DNA of 64,000 bases, from positions 75,382,501-75,446,500 of the forward strand of contig NC_092621.1 in NCBI RefSeq assembly GCF_047663525.1, read 5' to 3'. The stretch is from Anas platyrhynchos. Taxonomy: Eukaryota; Chordata; Aves; Anseriformes; Anatidae. Positions 37,534 to 51,700 of the stretch are shown in pieces. A program made the translations under genes and the position numbers. The notes beneath the pieces were generated by a model. That model had not been told where the DNA came from and searched no databases. It worked only from the letters and a program-made list of their open reading frames with translations. The first letter of the stretch is position 1. Each line of letters opens with the position of its first letter.

Positions 37534-37740
37534 TGGTGACCCTGAGAGGCAGACACTGGAAAACCCACTGCCTGCCCAGGGGCCTCTCGTGGGGGCCCTG
37601 AAGGGATGCCCTCTCTCTGCCAGACACGGCCGTGAGATTATCTGTGGGCCTGGAGAAGGAGAGAAAGAGCCTCGCTTTGGTTCAACAAGTGGTCCCTGGG
37701 GTAACGAGTCTCTCCTGCTCCTGTAAGTATTCCCCCCCCC
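37534..37740 (+). mobile_element. Putative retroviral leader: primer-binding site and splice donor
   Basis: TGGTGACCCTGAGAGG immediately follows the putative LTR. Its first nine bases match the 3' end complement of tRNA-Trp, the primer type used by several avian retroviruses; after that it diverges. A strong splice-donor-like CCT|GTAAGTATT occurs at about 37720, where a retroviral major donor would be expected. No gag frame follows, so the provirus is truncated here. Confidence 0.4.
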
Positions 37741-40700
37741 CTCACAGGAAGGGTGCTGTCTTGGCAGGCAATGGCACGGCACATTTTCCTTATTTGTTAA
37801 TTGCCCCAATAAATAAACAAACAAACAAATAAATAAATAAATCTTTCTCTTTTGGGAACATACCTCACGATGGTCATCGCCGAAAGAATGGCAGCCTGCA
37901 AAGCCACTGCCTCTGCCACACTCTCTCCAAGGCTTTCCCTTACTGCAAACCACTCAGCACTCATTAACCCCTTCCAGTATCAAAAACCAATTACCTTCCT
38001 TAATGACCTTTTCTCCTCCTTACACATCAGCTAAGTGCAAGTAGATGAACGTATCCACCCAGCTTTATACACACCCTACGGAAAGAGATGTCCAAAATTA
38101 AGAAGAAGTCATACATTATGTCAAGAATAGCAAAGACACTACGTTTTCATCTTCTCCACTGGGACCGATGCTTGCTGGCAGAAGGACATGCTGGGGCTGG
38201 CTGAGTGACAAGTTTCTGTGCTCAGCTCTTAGCTGAAGTATCAGAGTAATTTCCAACTCTGCGTGTAATGTAACCGCTGCTTTCATTGCAGGGCTGCAGT
38301 GAGTGAAACCAGAACCTCATTTTCAGATAACTTTCAAAGACAGAGATGCGACATCAGGATGACAAATATTGAATACGGTCAAAAATGCCATAAATAGTAT
38401 CATTATTGAATGTTAGATAGTTTTAAAAAGCTAGTAAATACCAGTGTTTACTGCATGTGACTTTTTAGGGGTTATTTGCATTGCTCCTTCTTTTCTAGCC
38501 CATGCACAAAGCCATCTGCTAACTGTAAAATCTGATTTAGTTTGCTTAAGGAGATCAGCTACAACTTTAAGGCAGCAATTAGGTATATCTGCTTTTGCTA
38601 GAAATCAGCACAGAAGGGATTTTGCTTTCAGTTACCCTGCTTAACAGCTTGTAACTTGCCACAGCATCACTGCAGAAATAAATCATCTGCTAGCAAAGGA
38701 AACACCGGACATCGTATAAGGTTTCTCTTCCATTCCTGCTGTTAACTTAACTTTGTCTTATTTGAGGTAAATGAATCATAATGTCTTCCTTTTGAAATCT
38801 TTGTGCTGCATCATACATACTCCAGTTGTTGTTCTTACTCACACTCTGGCCACATCAGCCCCATAAAATGGCTAATTAATTCTGTGCTCTGATACCTATC
38901 TTCTCTGCCACCAGTGGAACGTACAACATTGAATATTTATTGCTGTCAATGCCTAAGAAATGAGCAGCTCTGGAGTTATTAAAGAGAAAATGACACACAG
39001 GACTTTTAATGACGCTCCATGTATTGATGTGCTGCTGACCACGGCACGTAGTAAGAGGCCATTATAACTGGCTTCGCTAGATTTTCACACAGAGGTCAGA
39101 TACTCTCAATCCTTTTGCCAAGGAATGAGGGAGGAAAGCATGGCACCCTCCTCCCCGCATACCTGCCTGAAGGCTAAGGACGCAGCAACCTTGGTGGTGT
39201 TACACTGACAGCTCATTCAAAAAAGCCAGCAAAGGAGCTTTTGAAAATAGACCCTAATTTTAAGGATATAGTGGAATGTTTTGAAGAGAGAGAGGAGCCT
39301 TCCCTCACTCAGATTTTGTCTCTGACTCAGCTGATAGTTATGCTTTTGTATGAAAGCCAGGGAACAGACCAGCTGAAGTGGGAAATTGGAACTCTGTGTC
39401 CAAGTATCAGGGCAATTTGCTGCAGCACTACACTCATAAGATTCACTTTTTTTTTTTTACAGCAAATGTGAATGGCAGAAAAGATCTGCATCATGAACCT
39501 GAGATCAGGCTGTATATTCTGTACCTGTACCAGCGGCTCCAGGGGACAAGACTGGGACAGCTTGTACTCAGCCTGTTTTCATGAACAAACAGCCTCACGG
39601 GTGATAGAGGTTACAGCAACCAGAACAAAGTCAATTGTGGTCAAACACAAATTTTGTTAATGCAGTTCTTATTTCACAGAAACCTCTTGCTAAACACTGA
39701 AAAGAAAATCTTGCTGTTCTGCAGCAGGTTTGTGTGATGGAACTGCTACGCTCCTATGAAATAACCTGACAAAGTTGCATAGGAAATGGCAGCTGTTGAA
39801 GCTTTTTGTAAGGCACATAGAAAAATATCATGCACACGAATTTTGAAAAGCCACAGGAGGTGTAGTTGTCAAGTTTGTAAGTGTCAAGTCTGATTTATCC
39901 CAGTACAATTCATGAGAACCGAACAGTTTTGTCATCTTTAAAAAGTGTTGTTTTGTTCATACTATTCAAAAGCTGAACTCTTACATTTCTGAATCCTTCT
40001 AGTGTCTTTGAGATGTTTAAAAACATCGGAGGCAAAGATGCTTACATGATTAGACTACACCGTGGATGTAGCCTTCAGCGATTTGTAAGACTTGGCCATT
40101 CTTCATTCACAACAGAAGAAATGTCTTTTCTGTCAGAACAGAAGCAATATATTTAAATCTTTTTATGTGAAATAGTCTTGCGTGATTCTCTCCCTATAGG
40201 GCTTATTGTTTTTAGTCTATTAAATCAAGAGGCAAGAACAAAGCATTTGCCATTATGTTTACTTAAAACTGTCACTTGGCTTCAAACCTGTCTCTGATGC
40301 ATGATGAATTGGATATAACAAGACGTAACCGCAAAGAAAACACATCTTACATATTCATCACTGCCTCAGCCGTCAAAGTCATACTCAGTAACTCTTGAAT
40401 TGAATACTCAATACTCCTGGCCTCAAGTTAGTAACAATAAACTCCCCCTCTAATTTTGAAATAATGGAAGGCTCTCCTTTATCTACTGATTAGTAAGAAA
40501 TAAGGAAGAGACTTTGATGTCCCCCCCTTGGAATTGTTGTAATATTTTAGCTTAAGCCTCCTGACCTGATTTGGAGGGCTTCAGGTCATGAAGGATTAAA
40601 ATTTTCTCATAACTGAAAAGCAGTTCTCTGCTGCTACCTCCTTTTGAGATTCTTCTCTTATCTCCAAGGTCAGGTGAAGACATCAAGGGACTGGAAATAT

Positions 40701-43420
40701 GCTCTGTCTGTGAGATTGCTCAAGAGGACCTTGTAGTGTTCTCCCACATAAAAACCTCATTTATATCTTCTTAATTCAAGCAATGTGCTCAGGCTTAGAA
40801 AAAAATGGCAAAGTAACAGCCTCCAGCAGCTTTTAAACTGGTTGTACTTATCTGATTTTCAAGCTGTTTCAAACATCTTTAATTGCTTTGGTTAATTTTA
40901 ACAACTGTTTTCACAAGATACTATTTCTCCAGAGCAGCTTTCTCTCCCTGTTATGTCTAGTTTAGATTTTCATGCCTGGTGAGTTATTTGCAAGATCCAC
41001 TTCCTGGTTTCCTTCAGAAATTGAGGATTTCCCTTACACATTAATTCTTCATCACTGCTTTGTTCTCATTACACTCACTGTTAAGGGAACATTTCCTTTC
41101 CCTAGATGATACAGGCATGTAAATAAGCTCTTTGGTTAAATGTCTGTGCATCACAGACTGGCATCCCTTGGTTAGCTCCTAAGGAAATTATGCTCTGCAT
41201 TCCCTTTTGTGCTGTGCTGTGTTTTTTGTTGTTGTTGTTGTTGTTTTCTTCATTAGAGTGATCATTCATTCAGAGAAAAAAACTGGTCTGAAACAGTGCT
41301 CTAAGAGATCATTTTGGAACATGAAGTTATTGCTTCTGCTACGTTTAGATTACATGTATATAAACCTAATATGTTATTTCTTCCAACTGTTAAGAGAAAT
41401 CAGTGGAAACAGCTGCACAGATTTCAGTGGGGTTTGTCCTCTATCGTCTTGCTCCCCGAAATAGTTCAGTGACAACCTCGTCCTTACCACTCAGAAGCAC
41501 CCCAGCCTGGACAAGCTCTGCGTTGGTGCCCTTCTCATTTTTCTGACTGAATCACCCAGAAAAGAGGCGCCCTGCAGCCCCAGCGTGACATCCCCTAAAT
41601 CATGGGGAGGACCTTTGACAGAGAAAAAAATATTTAAACATTACGAATCTCTGGGCACACGTGCTTCATTTCTTCAGGCTGTTGCTGAGACTCAAAGGTT
41701 TTGTAAATTTGTCTAACTACCTTGATTGCGCAGCACGACTCAATTACAAACAGGCATGTGAATACAAGAGGTTTTCTTGCAAACATCACATTTATGCATT
41801 AAACAGGAAAATCAGAGCAGAAGGCCTTGAAAGACACACAGATTTCAAAATTCCCTGGAGAACAGAGAAAATTCTTTGCAAAGCTATATTACCAAAACAC
41901 AGGGACTGTCTGGTAAAGGAAAATATTTGATGTCAGGTCAAAGCACACGCATTTTACTTGTGAGTATGATACAAAAACAAACTTCACATATCATTTACTC
42001 TTTGTTCACACCATTAAAGAGAGAAAGGACTGGAATTACAGCAAAAGCTGTAATGAAGTTACCTACAGGTTCTACCTTAAAGCTCTTCCTTCATTTTCCT
42101 ATCAGTTTCTGAAGCTTTCATACATTACTCTAAAACTTCATTTGTTTCTATAATCAATTTCTTTTGAAAGACAATTTCTAGAGTATGGAATGTGTAAAAA
42201 AAACATGCTAAAAATATGAAAATATGGGAAAAAAATATATTTTTTTTTGACAGCCAGTAATGTTTCAAACCGACCAGTGGTTTTGCAGTGGAAAATGTGG
42301 TCCCTAGCTAGATAATGAATTCCAACAGAATCTTGTATTTTTTAGCTGTACTTATCCTAACTTGGGATATTTGCAATTCCACATTTTTGTGTGCACAGCA
42401 GTAATCAGGGGACACTTCCAGTTAAGCCAACTGTTTCTGAGGGGAAAAAAAAAAAAAAAAGCCAACCTTGATACTAGCCCTCCCAGTGTAACAGAATATC
42501 TGAGCTGGCTGAGCAGTGAGTGAGGCGTCATGGGGAGTGCCGTAGTTCAGAGGTCTGGAGGACAAACGTACCCAGCTGAACTGTGACTCAGACAGAGGCA
42601 CTCAGGGCAGCGGTGGGTAAGAACGCACTTCTAGGGCACAGCAGATTCTACAAAGTGAAATGTTTTACACAAATCATCTCATTTGTCCGTCAGAGTCAAG
42701 TAGTATATGACTAGGAAAAAGTTAGGATGTCTCTGCTGCTGGCGGGTAAATAAGAACCGTAGGCTCTAGGAAAAAATGAAGTTATCTTTGTGCTAAAGCA
42801 ACGTGAATTAATAGTATGCTCTCTGTTCTGCACAAGGATTGATGTGTGACCAACTCTACATAGGTTGTATCTTCCACTGTTTGTATCCTAGTGTTACAGA
42901 ACAAAATTAAACTGTGTTCCTCTACTGCTTTTTGGTGGTGGCAGCTGGTTAATTGGTTTGTATTTTGAACAAAGTTGCAGAATTGATCTTGCCTGACTTT
43001 GAAGAGAACAGGGACCATTTTGCTTTCCAGTTTCCCATCCTGGTTCATAGCAGGACCACACAGTTTTATAGCATCACAGATGAGCACAGGCACCCTGCAC
43101 TACAGCAATGAGAATGTGGGAGGGGGAAGGAACTGCTTCTGCTGCCAGGGTTTTGTCTTCTGTTTGTAATTTGCCTGCTCATCTTAAACATGGATAAGGG
43201 GGCAGCTTAGCTAACAAAACCATGAAGAGTGCAACCGTGGCACATGAGAGCATTGATCGTATACCCAACTTCCCCAACCTTTTGTTTCTTTAGCTTTGTG
43301 TAGATCATAGCATCCCAAATCATGTTCTGCTGGAGGGTCTTCAAAACTCCATGGGTCTTGCTGAGCCCTTAAACACACTTGCCATGATGGGAAGGTCCTC
43401 ACAGTGCCCTGAGTACCACT

Positions 43421-43526
43421 GCCATGTAGTGCTTAGTGACATGGTTTAGTGGGTGACATTGGTGGTAGGGGGGTGATTGGACCAGATGATCTTGCAGGTT
43501 TTCCCCAACCTTAACGATTCTGCGAA
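43421..43526 (+). mobile_element. CR1 LINE 3' end
   Basis: GTAGTGCTTAGTGACATGG, TTTAGTGGGTGACATTGGTGG and GGACCAGATGATCTTGCAGG match the CR1 3' UTR seen at 61240-61330. It ends in TTAACGATTCTGCG without a clear octamer repeat. It is a strongly 5'-truncated copy of the same CR1 subtype as 61120. Confidence 0.88.
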
Positions 43527-46200
43527 TATTCAAAGGTTCCCATTTATTTTGAAAAGCCAAAACCTGATCTTGTTTGAGACACCTGATAAAGTTCAACTTC
43601 AGTAAACCAATTTGACCCAAATTGTTTGTGGAGATAATGTGTAACAGCAGTCTTCACACAGATCTGGTCTATGTTACTTATTATCTTGTAAGAGTACTTT
43701 GTTGCATTAGACATTATAAAAACATGTAATACAGTGTTTTTTCCTTTGCTGTGAAGGAAATTGTGATAGTCATTACCTTTTGCAGCAAATCTAATTGCAG
43801 AAAGTGTTCCTATCACAATACTCACAATTAATATTTCCATAAGAACAGCTAAACTACAAGATGTAGGGGAATTGATTATTAATATACATGTACATTGGAT
43901 TAAATCTAATTGGCAAGTGTAACAGAGGCTATTCATACATGGGAGCTTCATGTGTACTTAAGCTTACTCATTCATTCTTCATCCTCAATTCTGGAAAAAC
44001 ACTTGGATCACTTAAAGATATTTAAATACCCTGGGCTTTTCCAGGAACTGTTGGAGTATGGTGCATAGGCAAAAGAGAGAGAGAGGAAAATCTTGGAGCA
44101 CAGACAGCTGACTAATGGCAGTGCAAGGTGTGAAAAAAATACAGGGGTATGAGCAAGGGAATGGAAATCAGTTATCTGAGTCATCAGCAGAGCAAGATTT
44201 CAAACATTCATTTTTAAATAAAAGCAATTGTGATTAAATAGGACCTTCATTTTATTCTATTTATCAAGGTAAAAGTCAGAAAAGGTGTAAATCCTTTATG
44301 TGGTAATCAGGCTCCTGCTTGTACTTGTTTCACTGTGTGAATAAATAAATAAATTAATTAAATTAAAAAAATCCTAAAATGAATCCTGATAAACTCTTTG
44401 GTAATAAATGAAGTGTCTTAGGAGAGAACTTATTACGATTTATTCATAAAACCACCTCGTTTTCCCAATTTTGGCAGCAGACACAACGAAGCTTTACAAT
44501 ACATAAGTCTTTAACATTTTAGTTGTTATGAGATGAAATTGCCATTTATCTGCTATTAATAAGACTGCGTTTATTATACGATGGTAGCAAATACCACTGG
44601 TAATAGAAACAGCTAATCCACAGATGTTCCAAAGATACCTGCTGGACTGTTCACGACACTGATAGACGAAATGTGTTACCTTTCTAAAGGTAAATTTTCT
44701 AAAGGTAATTTTTTTCTAAAAAAAAAAAAAAAAAATCCAAGTAAATAAGTAAGTAAATAAAATCTTCTATGATTCTCTGAGTTAAAAATCCCTAGGCTAA
44801 GCTAACAAGAGGTGTCACAGGCTCCCTCCACTGCCCAACACTGAAACAGCTCTGCTAGTAACACTTTTGAGAAGGCTGGTGGGACTCCCCAAAAAGCACG
44901 TGTATCCCCGCCAGGGTGGCCGTGTTATCACTGAAGTCAATCAATACACTCCCACTTTTGCAGCATTTGCTGGAAGCTGTAATATACACTCACGATAGTT
45001 GGTACAGTTTCTCTCAAACAAAGCAGAGGTATGTCTCCTTAAACAAGCATATATTAAGTTTACACTATGAGAAAATATTCTCTTTTACATGGAAAATAAA
45101 TTAATTTAAGTCCTTCTTCCTTACCTGAGAAGAAGTGTACTCCAGAAACAGTTGGTTCAATGACAGGATGAGAGGAACATTTCTGTGAGAGCAAATGTCT
45201 GAAATACAGCTGGGAACCCCGTTCCCTCAAAGATGCTTTCCTGAAAAGGGTGAGACAGCAAAGCAACTTTTTGCATTAGGAGTTAGTAGAACTGAGGCAG
45301 AGGAATTGTGCAGGAGCTAAAGAAACCCACTGCTCAAATGTGCTGAACGGGGCCAGGGTTATGGAGGCCTAAAGGGCAGAATCAAGATGGTTACAGCTGT
45401 CGGAGGAAACACCATGTTTTTCAGAGCTGTGTTTTGATCTTAAACATCTTAAGGTCTTAAGATCTTAAAGATCTCCACGCTGGCTTGATGACCCTTGGAG
45501 CCCAGCTCCCACCTCTCCTTGAATTAAAGCCAGTAGGTGGTGAAGGCTGGGAATTGGGGTAGCAGGTAGCAGAGCAGGGTGTTAACCACGACAGCAGACC
45601 AAGCCAAGGCAGAACAGCGACAGAGCGGTGCTGCCGCAATGCCACACATGAACCAAACAGCTTGCTGACAAAACACCAACCCTGCAAAGGTAAAAAGGCT
45701 GTTTTTCAGGGAGAAGGCCTTTCCACATTCCCACGTACGCAGCTATGGCAGCACGGGGCTAGCTTGGCTCCGGGCTGCAATGAGCGGCCATTTTGTGAGG
45801 GGCTGCCTCTTCATGGCAGGACTGCAGGCGCCACAGAAAGCATCTCTGTGCATCTGAACCAAGCTCGAGTGGGTCTCTTTGCGGCTTAACTGGACTTTTG
45901 CTCAAGTCAGGAAAGCCCAGTGGTTTAATTCCTATGCTGGACTCAAGAACCACCGCCAAAACTGCCCTCCCTGCCCGAGATCTCTGTGAAACCTGAATCT
46001 GCTCTCAGGGTGTTGCACTGGGCCTTTGTGTGAAAGCCAAAAGGGAACGAGGACAAGACAAAAGTAGGAGCTGGTGGATGTCTCCCATCTGCATCGCCAG
46101 GTGGGCAGCGTGTCAAGGGCAGGGGGTGACAAGAGCGTCCATCAGGGATCCCAGAGAGGGAGGACGAGACCCCGCGGGAAGAGTTATGTGTGGATGTAGT

Positions 46201-46236
46201 GGTACAGGATCTTGATATGGTACAGGATCTTGATAG
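46201..46236 (+). repeat. 18-bp tandem duplication
   Basis: GGTACAGGATCTTGATAT is followed directly by GGTACAGGATCTTGATAG. It is a near-perfect, recent two-unit duplication. Confidence 0.93.
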
Positions 46237-48519
46237 TGACTGCTCAGCTTGCCTTTGCTGTGAAATCAGAGAGGAGCTGGGGGGAAGTTGCAGAGGGGAC
46301 AGATAGGGTTGGAGGAGCAGAGGAAAGATGATCCTGCCACAGACCGTCCCTGACCTGGGGAGGCAGAAGGTGAGACAGAGCAAAGGCTCCAGCGATTTCA
46401 GCTGGACTGGAAATGCTTCAGTTTGAAGTGAAACCTCTCACACGGACAGAGAATGAAAACCACTCCACTCCACGCTAGATGGCGAACTTGCATCTAGTCA
46501 CGGTGTTTGGCTGACCATGGGAGGCCAATATGAGACCATCACGTAAAACAAGCCCCTTGTTGTATTGCAGGCATGTTTGGTTCGCGATAGCCACTTTTTG
46601 CTGTCTCTTTTGGTTTTGGAGCTTGGTGTAGGAGACTGTTATCATGCTATTTTCACCATGTTTTGTATTTTTCATACACTGCCCCAGCTGAAGGAAGAGG
46701 AATGATGCTCCCAGTAGCCATCTGCAGTGCCAGTGCTGCTCTGCTCCTGTCCCTGCTGCCACATTCATGTTTGGTCCCCACTCAAAAATCCCGTTATCTA
46801 GATCTGAGCAGGATTGGATCAAAGAAATATAAGGTACAAAGGGTTTTTTTTGCCTTGAAAATCTGTATTTGGGGCTGTGCAGGGAAGGTGTAGTTTAACA
46901 CCCAAACACCCCTTCTGAAATATTTATTGGTCTTCAAGGAAGAGAGTTGGAAGTTCACTGTATTAATTCTTTCCCAGCTGACAGTACTGAGCTGCTACTA
47001 AGGAAGGTTAGCTGCAAAACCCTTTTCTCATATTCTTTTAGTTCCTTTTACCAGTGCCAGGTCGGCTCGTGTCCCCTGGCCCCAACCACCGCTGCTTTCC
47101 TCACACAGCTACTCCTTCCCAACCATCCCTTGGCCATACACCTAAGGCTACCTCTATCTGCTGTCCATCCAGCTGAGAGAACATCAGTGTATCCAACAAT
47201 CCCCAGTATGAGTGTGAAAAACTTACCTCTTGCTCCTAGTGAGGGGATTTGGTACCATTGTCTCTTTAGATCATGCATCTAAGCGTTGCATTTGCTGCTT
47301 CCCAAAGATTATTTTTCTTGCCTTCTCCATTCAGAAGACTGTACATCTAATCTAAGCCTAAATCTAATAATCTAAGACTCTAAATCTAATTTTAATCCAA
47401 AGTGTCTCCAGATCAAACACCCTAGGCAGCTCTCCGGTGTTACTTGCTGTAGAGGTTTCTGCTTTGCATAGAGGCAAAGCACACACACTTCCTTACTGCG
47501 TTGCAGCAACCAGCATGATATCTACACTATTGCACAATCCACTCAGCCAGCTCATTCTCCTCCAGAGAACTTTGGCTTCCAGTGCACAGCCCAAGCACAG
47601 CCTCTGTCCCTGTTCATGCCAGCACTCCTGCTCCTGGCAGGCTGTGTGGCCGCAAACACTCACCTAGCCCAGCCACGCTGCTCCCTCCTGCTCGGGCAGC
47701 CACAGAGGGGCTGAGGAGCTGCTGCTGCCCAACGGGGGGTGAGTTCACCCCTGCCTCCACCCCAGGTTGTCACGCCTCATTAGAGAGGAACACGTCTTCA
47801 ACAGTGAAGCAAGCACAACGGTCAATGTGAATTTTCTGTCTTATTACATGAATTCAGCAAGGATGGACACTTCACCATGCAGGCAATCTCAGACGAGTGT
47901 GGACTTGAAAAACTTGAAAACGATTGGACCATGAAGCGCATTAGGAAATAAATCCTAAGTATTGCAAGCTTCTCAATGTGCTTGGGAGACCTAAATGGCT
48001 GGCTGGCTGTGCAGGGCTGGCAGCTTAAACCTCCTGGAGCTACCTGCAGGGGCTGTGGGAGGCACGGCCCTGTCTGTGGCAGAGCATGGGGTGTGCAGCT
48101 GTGTGCATATGTGTGTGAAGCTGTGTGTAACCTAACTCAGGGGTACCAGGCCTGGTGCAGGGAACACACCAAGGAAAGCAAAAAAAAAAATTAATGAGAT
48201 GGCCACACAGCAGAGGTACTTGGCACCCTGCAGAACCGACCATATTGCTCTCACCTGTGTGCCAGCACAGGAATCTCAGCATGGCATTTGTATCACAGGG
48301 TGACACTCGCTCCCCCCATGCATGTTTTTATGGGACATGCATGCAAGGAGCCACGTAGAAGAAGCCCACTTCCAACGTGCTGCACAGTTCCAAAGGGGTA
48401 GAGGAAAAGACAACACGTGCAACCTAGCGTGTGTATTCTCAAGAAGGAATTCGTTTAATCAAGACAAACACATTCTAGTCTTAATCAGACTCAGTTATTC
48501 TTCTCTAACAGTCTCACAT

Positions 48520-48525
48520 TTTATT
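48520..48525 (-). promoter_or_regulatory. HSDL2: HSDL2 polyadenylation signal
   Basis: AATAAA on the minus strand lies about 96 bases after the HSDL2 stop codon. A GT-rich stretch (AATGTGTTTGTCTTG) follows within 50 to 65 bases, as expected downstream of a cleavage site. Cleavage would fall near 48500, giving a short 3' UTR of about 120 bases. Confidence 0.7.
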
Positions 48526-48620
48526 CTTACGTATTATATTTCATTAAAAAGGACAAGTATTTAAAAACAGCGTTGTCATTATACATGAAAGGCCAAAGTT
48601 CCATGAGGAAGGCTTTCCCC

Positions 48621-48733
48621 TCAAAGTTTAGAGTTAAACTGCGTCAGCATCTTCTCCAGCTTTATTGCTAGTGCCATGTTACCTTTGATCTTTAACTTTC
48701 CTGACATGAAGGCCATGGTTGGCTTTAGTTTAC
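48621..48733 (-). CDS. HSDL2: HSDL2 coding exon 11 (residues 384-420, stop)
   Basis: Encodes KLKPTMAFMSGKLKIKG, then LAIKLEKMLTQFNSKL and TGA. The final SKL is the consensus PTS1 signal for PEX5-dependent import into peroxisomes; the human protein, as I recall, ends in the variant ARL. Confidence 0.97.
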
Positions 48734-51700
48734 CTAAAAAGAAGATAAAGAATCAACAGGAAAGGAAGTGGAGACAGAACGTGCAGACAAAACCTTGGTA
48801 CCCTGAAGTAGTATTTGGTGGTTACTTCACTACCCAACTCTTGCAAAAGCAGCACACCTTTAGGAAAAACAGGTGAGGGGTGTGCAGAAAAGAAGTCTAA
48901 TGGATTGACTGGATGCTTTTGGAAACTATGGATGCTTCCTGGAGCTACACACCCTGTGAAATCTCTGATAGCTACTTAACAAAGCAGGATCAGCTTCTGT
49001 GCTCTTTTTGCTCATAGAGGCTAGAGTCCAGAGAAGCCCAAGGAATTCTATTCTACTTGCATCCCAGCCCCCAGAAGCTAAATGCTCACCCAGTTCCAGG
49101 ACTACAAAGAGAAGAGCCAGCCGACTGAGCCACCAGCAGAATAAAATGATCTGAATAAAACCTTCTGGGCATGAGACACCGCCACCCCCCTGGTGCATGC
49201 CTTTGTGACTCACCTGTGAACATTTTCACAAAGTCGCCACTCGACATGCTCATAACGACGTCGGCCGTCACAGGAGGCTTTCCAAAGCCAGCGCTGCCGT
49301 CATTGGTTTTCAGGTCGATGTACCAAGTGCCTCCTTCCTCACCTGGGCACAACGGGGAGAACCAGCGGCAGTCAGCAGGCTGCCTTTGGCCAGGGGTGGG
49401 AGCGTGGGGAAGGTTTACAGGAGCTGGTCCTTCTTACCAGACAATTCGAACTGGAAGACGCCCTGCGTAGATCTCACAAATTCTTTACTGATGGCTCCCT
49501 GAATAACTCTGAATGTTTCTGCAACAGGACCTGAAGCAGGTGCTGTACTGGATTCACTTGATTTCTTCTCCTCCTTGAATGTCTGGGAAGCTCCTAAAAG
49601 AAATAGATTATTTTTTGCTGAAAGATGCACAAAACTGTAAAACAGCATGTCTTAAGATATGGAGAGGACTTGGAAAAGCTTATATGCAACACTGTTGACC
49701 ATAGGCAGTTTTTTAAGACTCACGCTTTTCAGTCGGGAAAATACCACTGAAATAACAAAATCTTCAATACTGATAAACAAAGTTTTCAGCACCTGGCTAC
49801 TGAAACTGGTATACAGCACTAAAGGAAGTTCTGTAGTAAATATCTAACTTCTTACTATGTCAAAAGAAAAGTAAAAATGAAACCACAACAACAGTTTCAT
49901 TCTGACTGTTCACAGTTCATTCTTAATGTTTAACCAGCACAGTTTTTTATGCACTCAATATATTCCTGACAGCTCAAACAACCGAAAAAAAAAAATCAGT
50001 GTCTTCAGTAACACAGCCTTCATGCTGAAACGCTTACACATTATGTATATTTCTAAGAATAGAAATATTTTCAGTAATTATTCTGCAAAAGCTTCTCAGC
50101 TATTGGTCAATGTACTAACTCAACCAGCATTTTACCATACTGCAGCGAATATGCACATTTAAAAATTCAGAAAAGCAGTTGCAATTTACAAGGCTTATCA
50201 TGTTGAATACCCTAAAATATGTTGTAGAAAGTTTGTTAGGTATCTTAAGTATCAGAAAATAATTAGGACTATTTGTTGAATTGCTACTAAATAACCTGGG
50301 TTCCATGGTGCAGGGGGTTAACAGCTTCTATCTCTGGCAGAAAAGTCCTGGAGCATATGCACAAATTGTTTTTTTTTAATGGGAAAGGGACTCTGCTCAA
50401 ACTTAGCATCCTTCTTTCCTTCTCTCTATCTGTTTTGGCACAACAATGATAACTACTCAGTATTCTTACTTGCTCACCAACCTGACACACTACAATTCCG
50501 AAAAAGCAAAACTGATGCTGTTATGAAAAAGATTTCTCCGTTTCACCTCATGGACATTCACATCACACCTGACTGTGGGAATTTCATCTAAGAAGCAATG
50601 GAGGTTCCACATCAACTCCTTTCCTACAAATTTAGCAAGACAGATACAACACTCCTGCAAAATGTACTGTTTGCTATTGAATTTTTTCAGCAATATTTAC
50701 CTGTGACTTTCATACTACACAATTCAGATGGTTAAGAGAGGATTCCTCAAAACAAAGCAATAGTTATAAACCATAAGTTACAGAGATGTGACAGTCCATA
50801 AATCATACACCCTGAGTACAAAAGGGGTTTTGCCAAACAGCTTGTAGCCCAAATGCTTGGGAGAAAAGAAAGTAACCTGAAATACAGGAGGCATTTGTTA
50901 TCACTTGGATTTATCAACTTGTACATGAGGAGCTTTCCCTACCATGGCTTTCTGGTTTCGTGGCTGTCATGTCAATTTCAGCATCCAAGAAGAAGTCAGG
51001 CATCAGGGGGTGACCTAGAGGGGAGTTAAAAAATAACAGTAAGTCTAAGTGAAGGTGAACAGCACAAAAAGGAATCCACTTTGTATGAAACTACACCACA
51101 GTTTATATGTAAAATAAACTGCAATTTGAAGGAAAGACATACCATGAAATAACATGTTTAGGTTCTGGTTCATTTAAAATCAGACCTAGAGGCCTCTTAC
51201 AGATGCAATGAGAAACATCTGAAGATGATACATGATCTCACTATTTGGTAAATAGTTATATATGCACCTATAGGGCAGGTGCATTTTACTTTTGTCAACG
51301 AATTTCTTTAATAGACATCTATGATTAGAGCTTCTGTGAACAAGTATGTGCTTTCCAGGAAGGCAAGTTACGGAAGTCGAGCCATGTGACTTTTTACAGA
51401 CTCAGGTAAGAGGCCCTTCCTCAACTTACCTCTCATTTTAAAGATCTCTCTTACCTGGTGCAATTGCATAGACATCAAAATCCTTAACTCCTTCTTCTCT
51501 CAGCAGAACTTCATCAATAATGAAGTTTCCGGTGAAACTTTTCGGTTTTGTTAAAATGCAATACGCAGCATCTGCAAGGATGTCTGTTTTTCTGCACTGT
51601 TTCTCTATTCCAGATCCTCCCAACATATCCATAGCAGCTGTGTGTATAGCTGGAAAGTTTGGAGGGTAAGAAAATAACACTTCAACAATGACAACATGAA

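Larger units (their letters stand above)
37741..48494. other. Intergenic stretch downstream of HSDL2, no gene recognised
   Basis: Apart from a CR1 tail (43421) and an 18-bp tandem duplication (46201), nothing was identified. The part 38890-39060 is evenly mixed and low in simple repeats, with a possible conserved non-coding look. A cluster of TTAAG/GATCTTAA half-palindromes lies at 45438-45473. Minus-strand frames at 45943-46383 are proline/serine-rich and show no domain. Confidence 0.45.

Noticed and set aside
48676-48876. Plus-strand open frame over HSDL2 exon 11
   Set aside because: It is a shadow of the real exon on the opposite strand.
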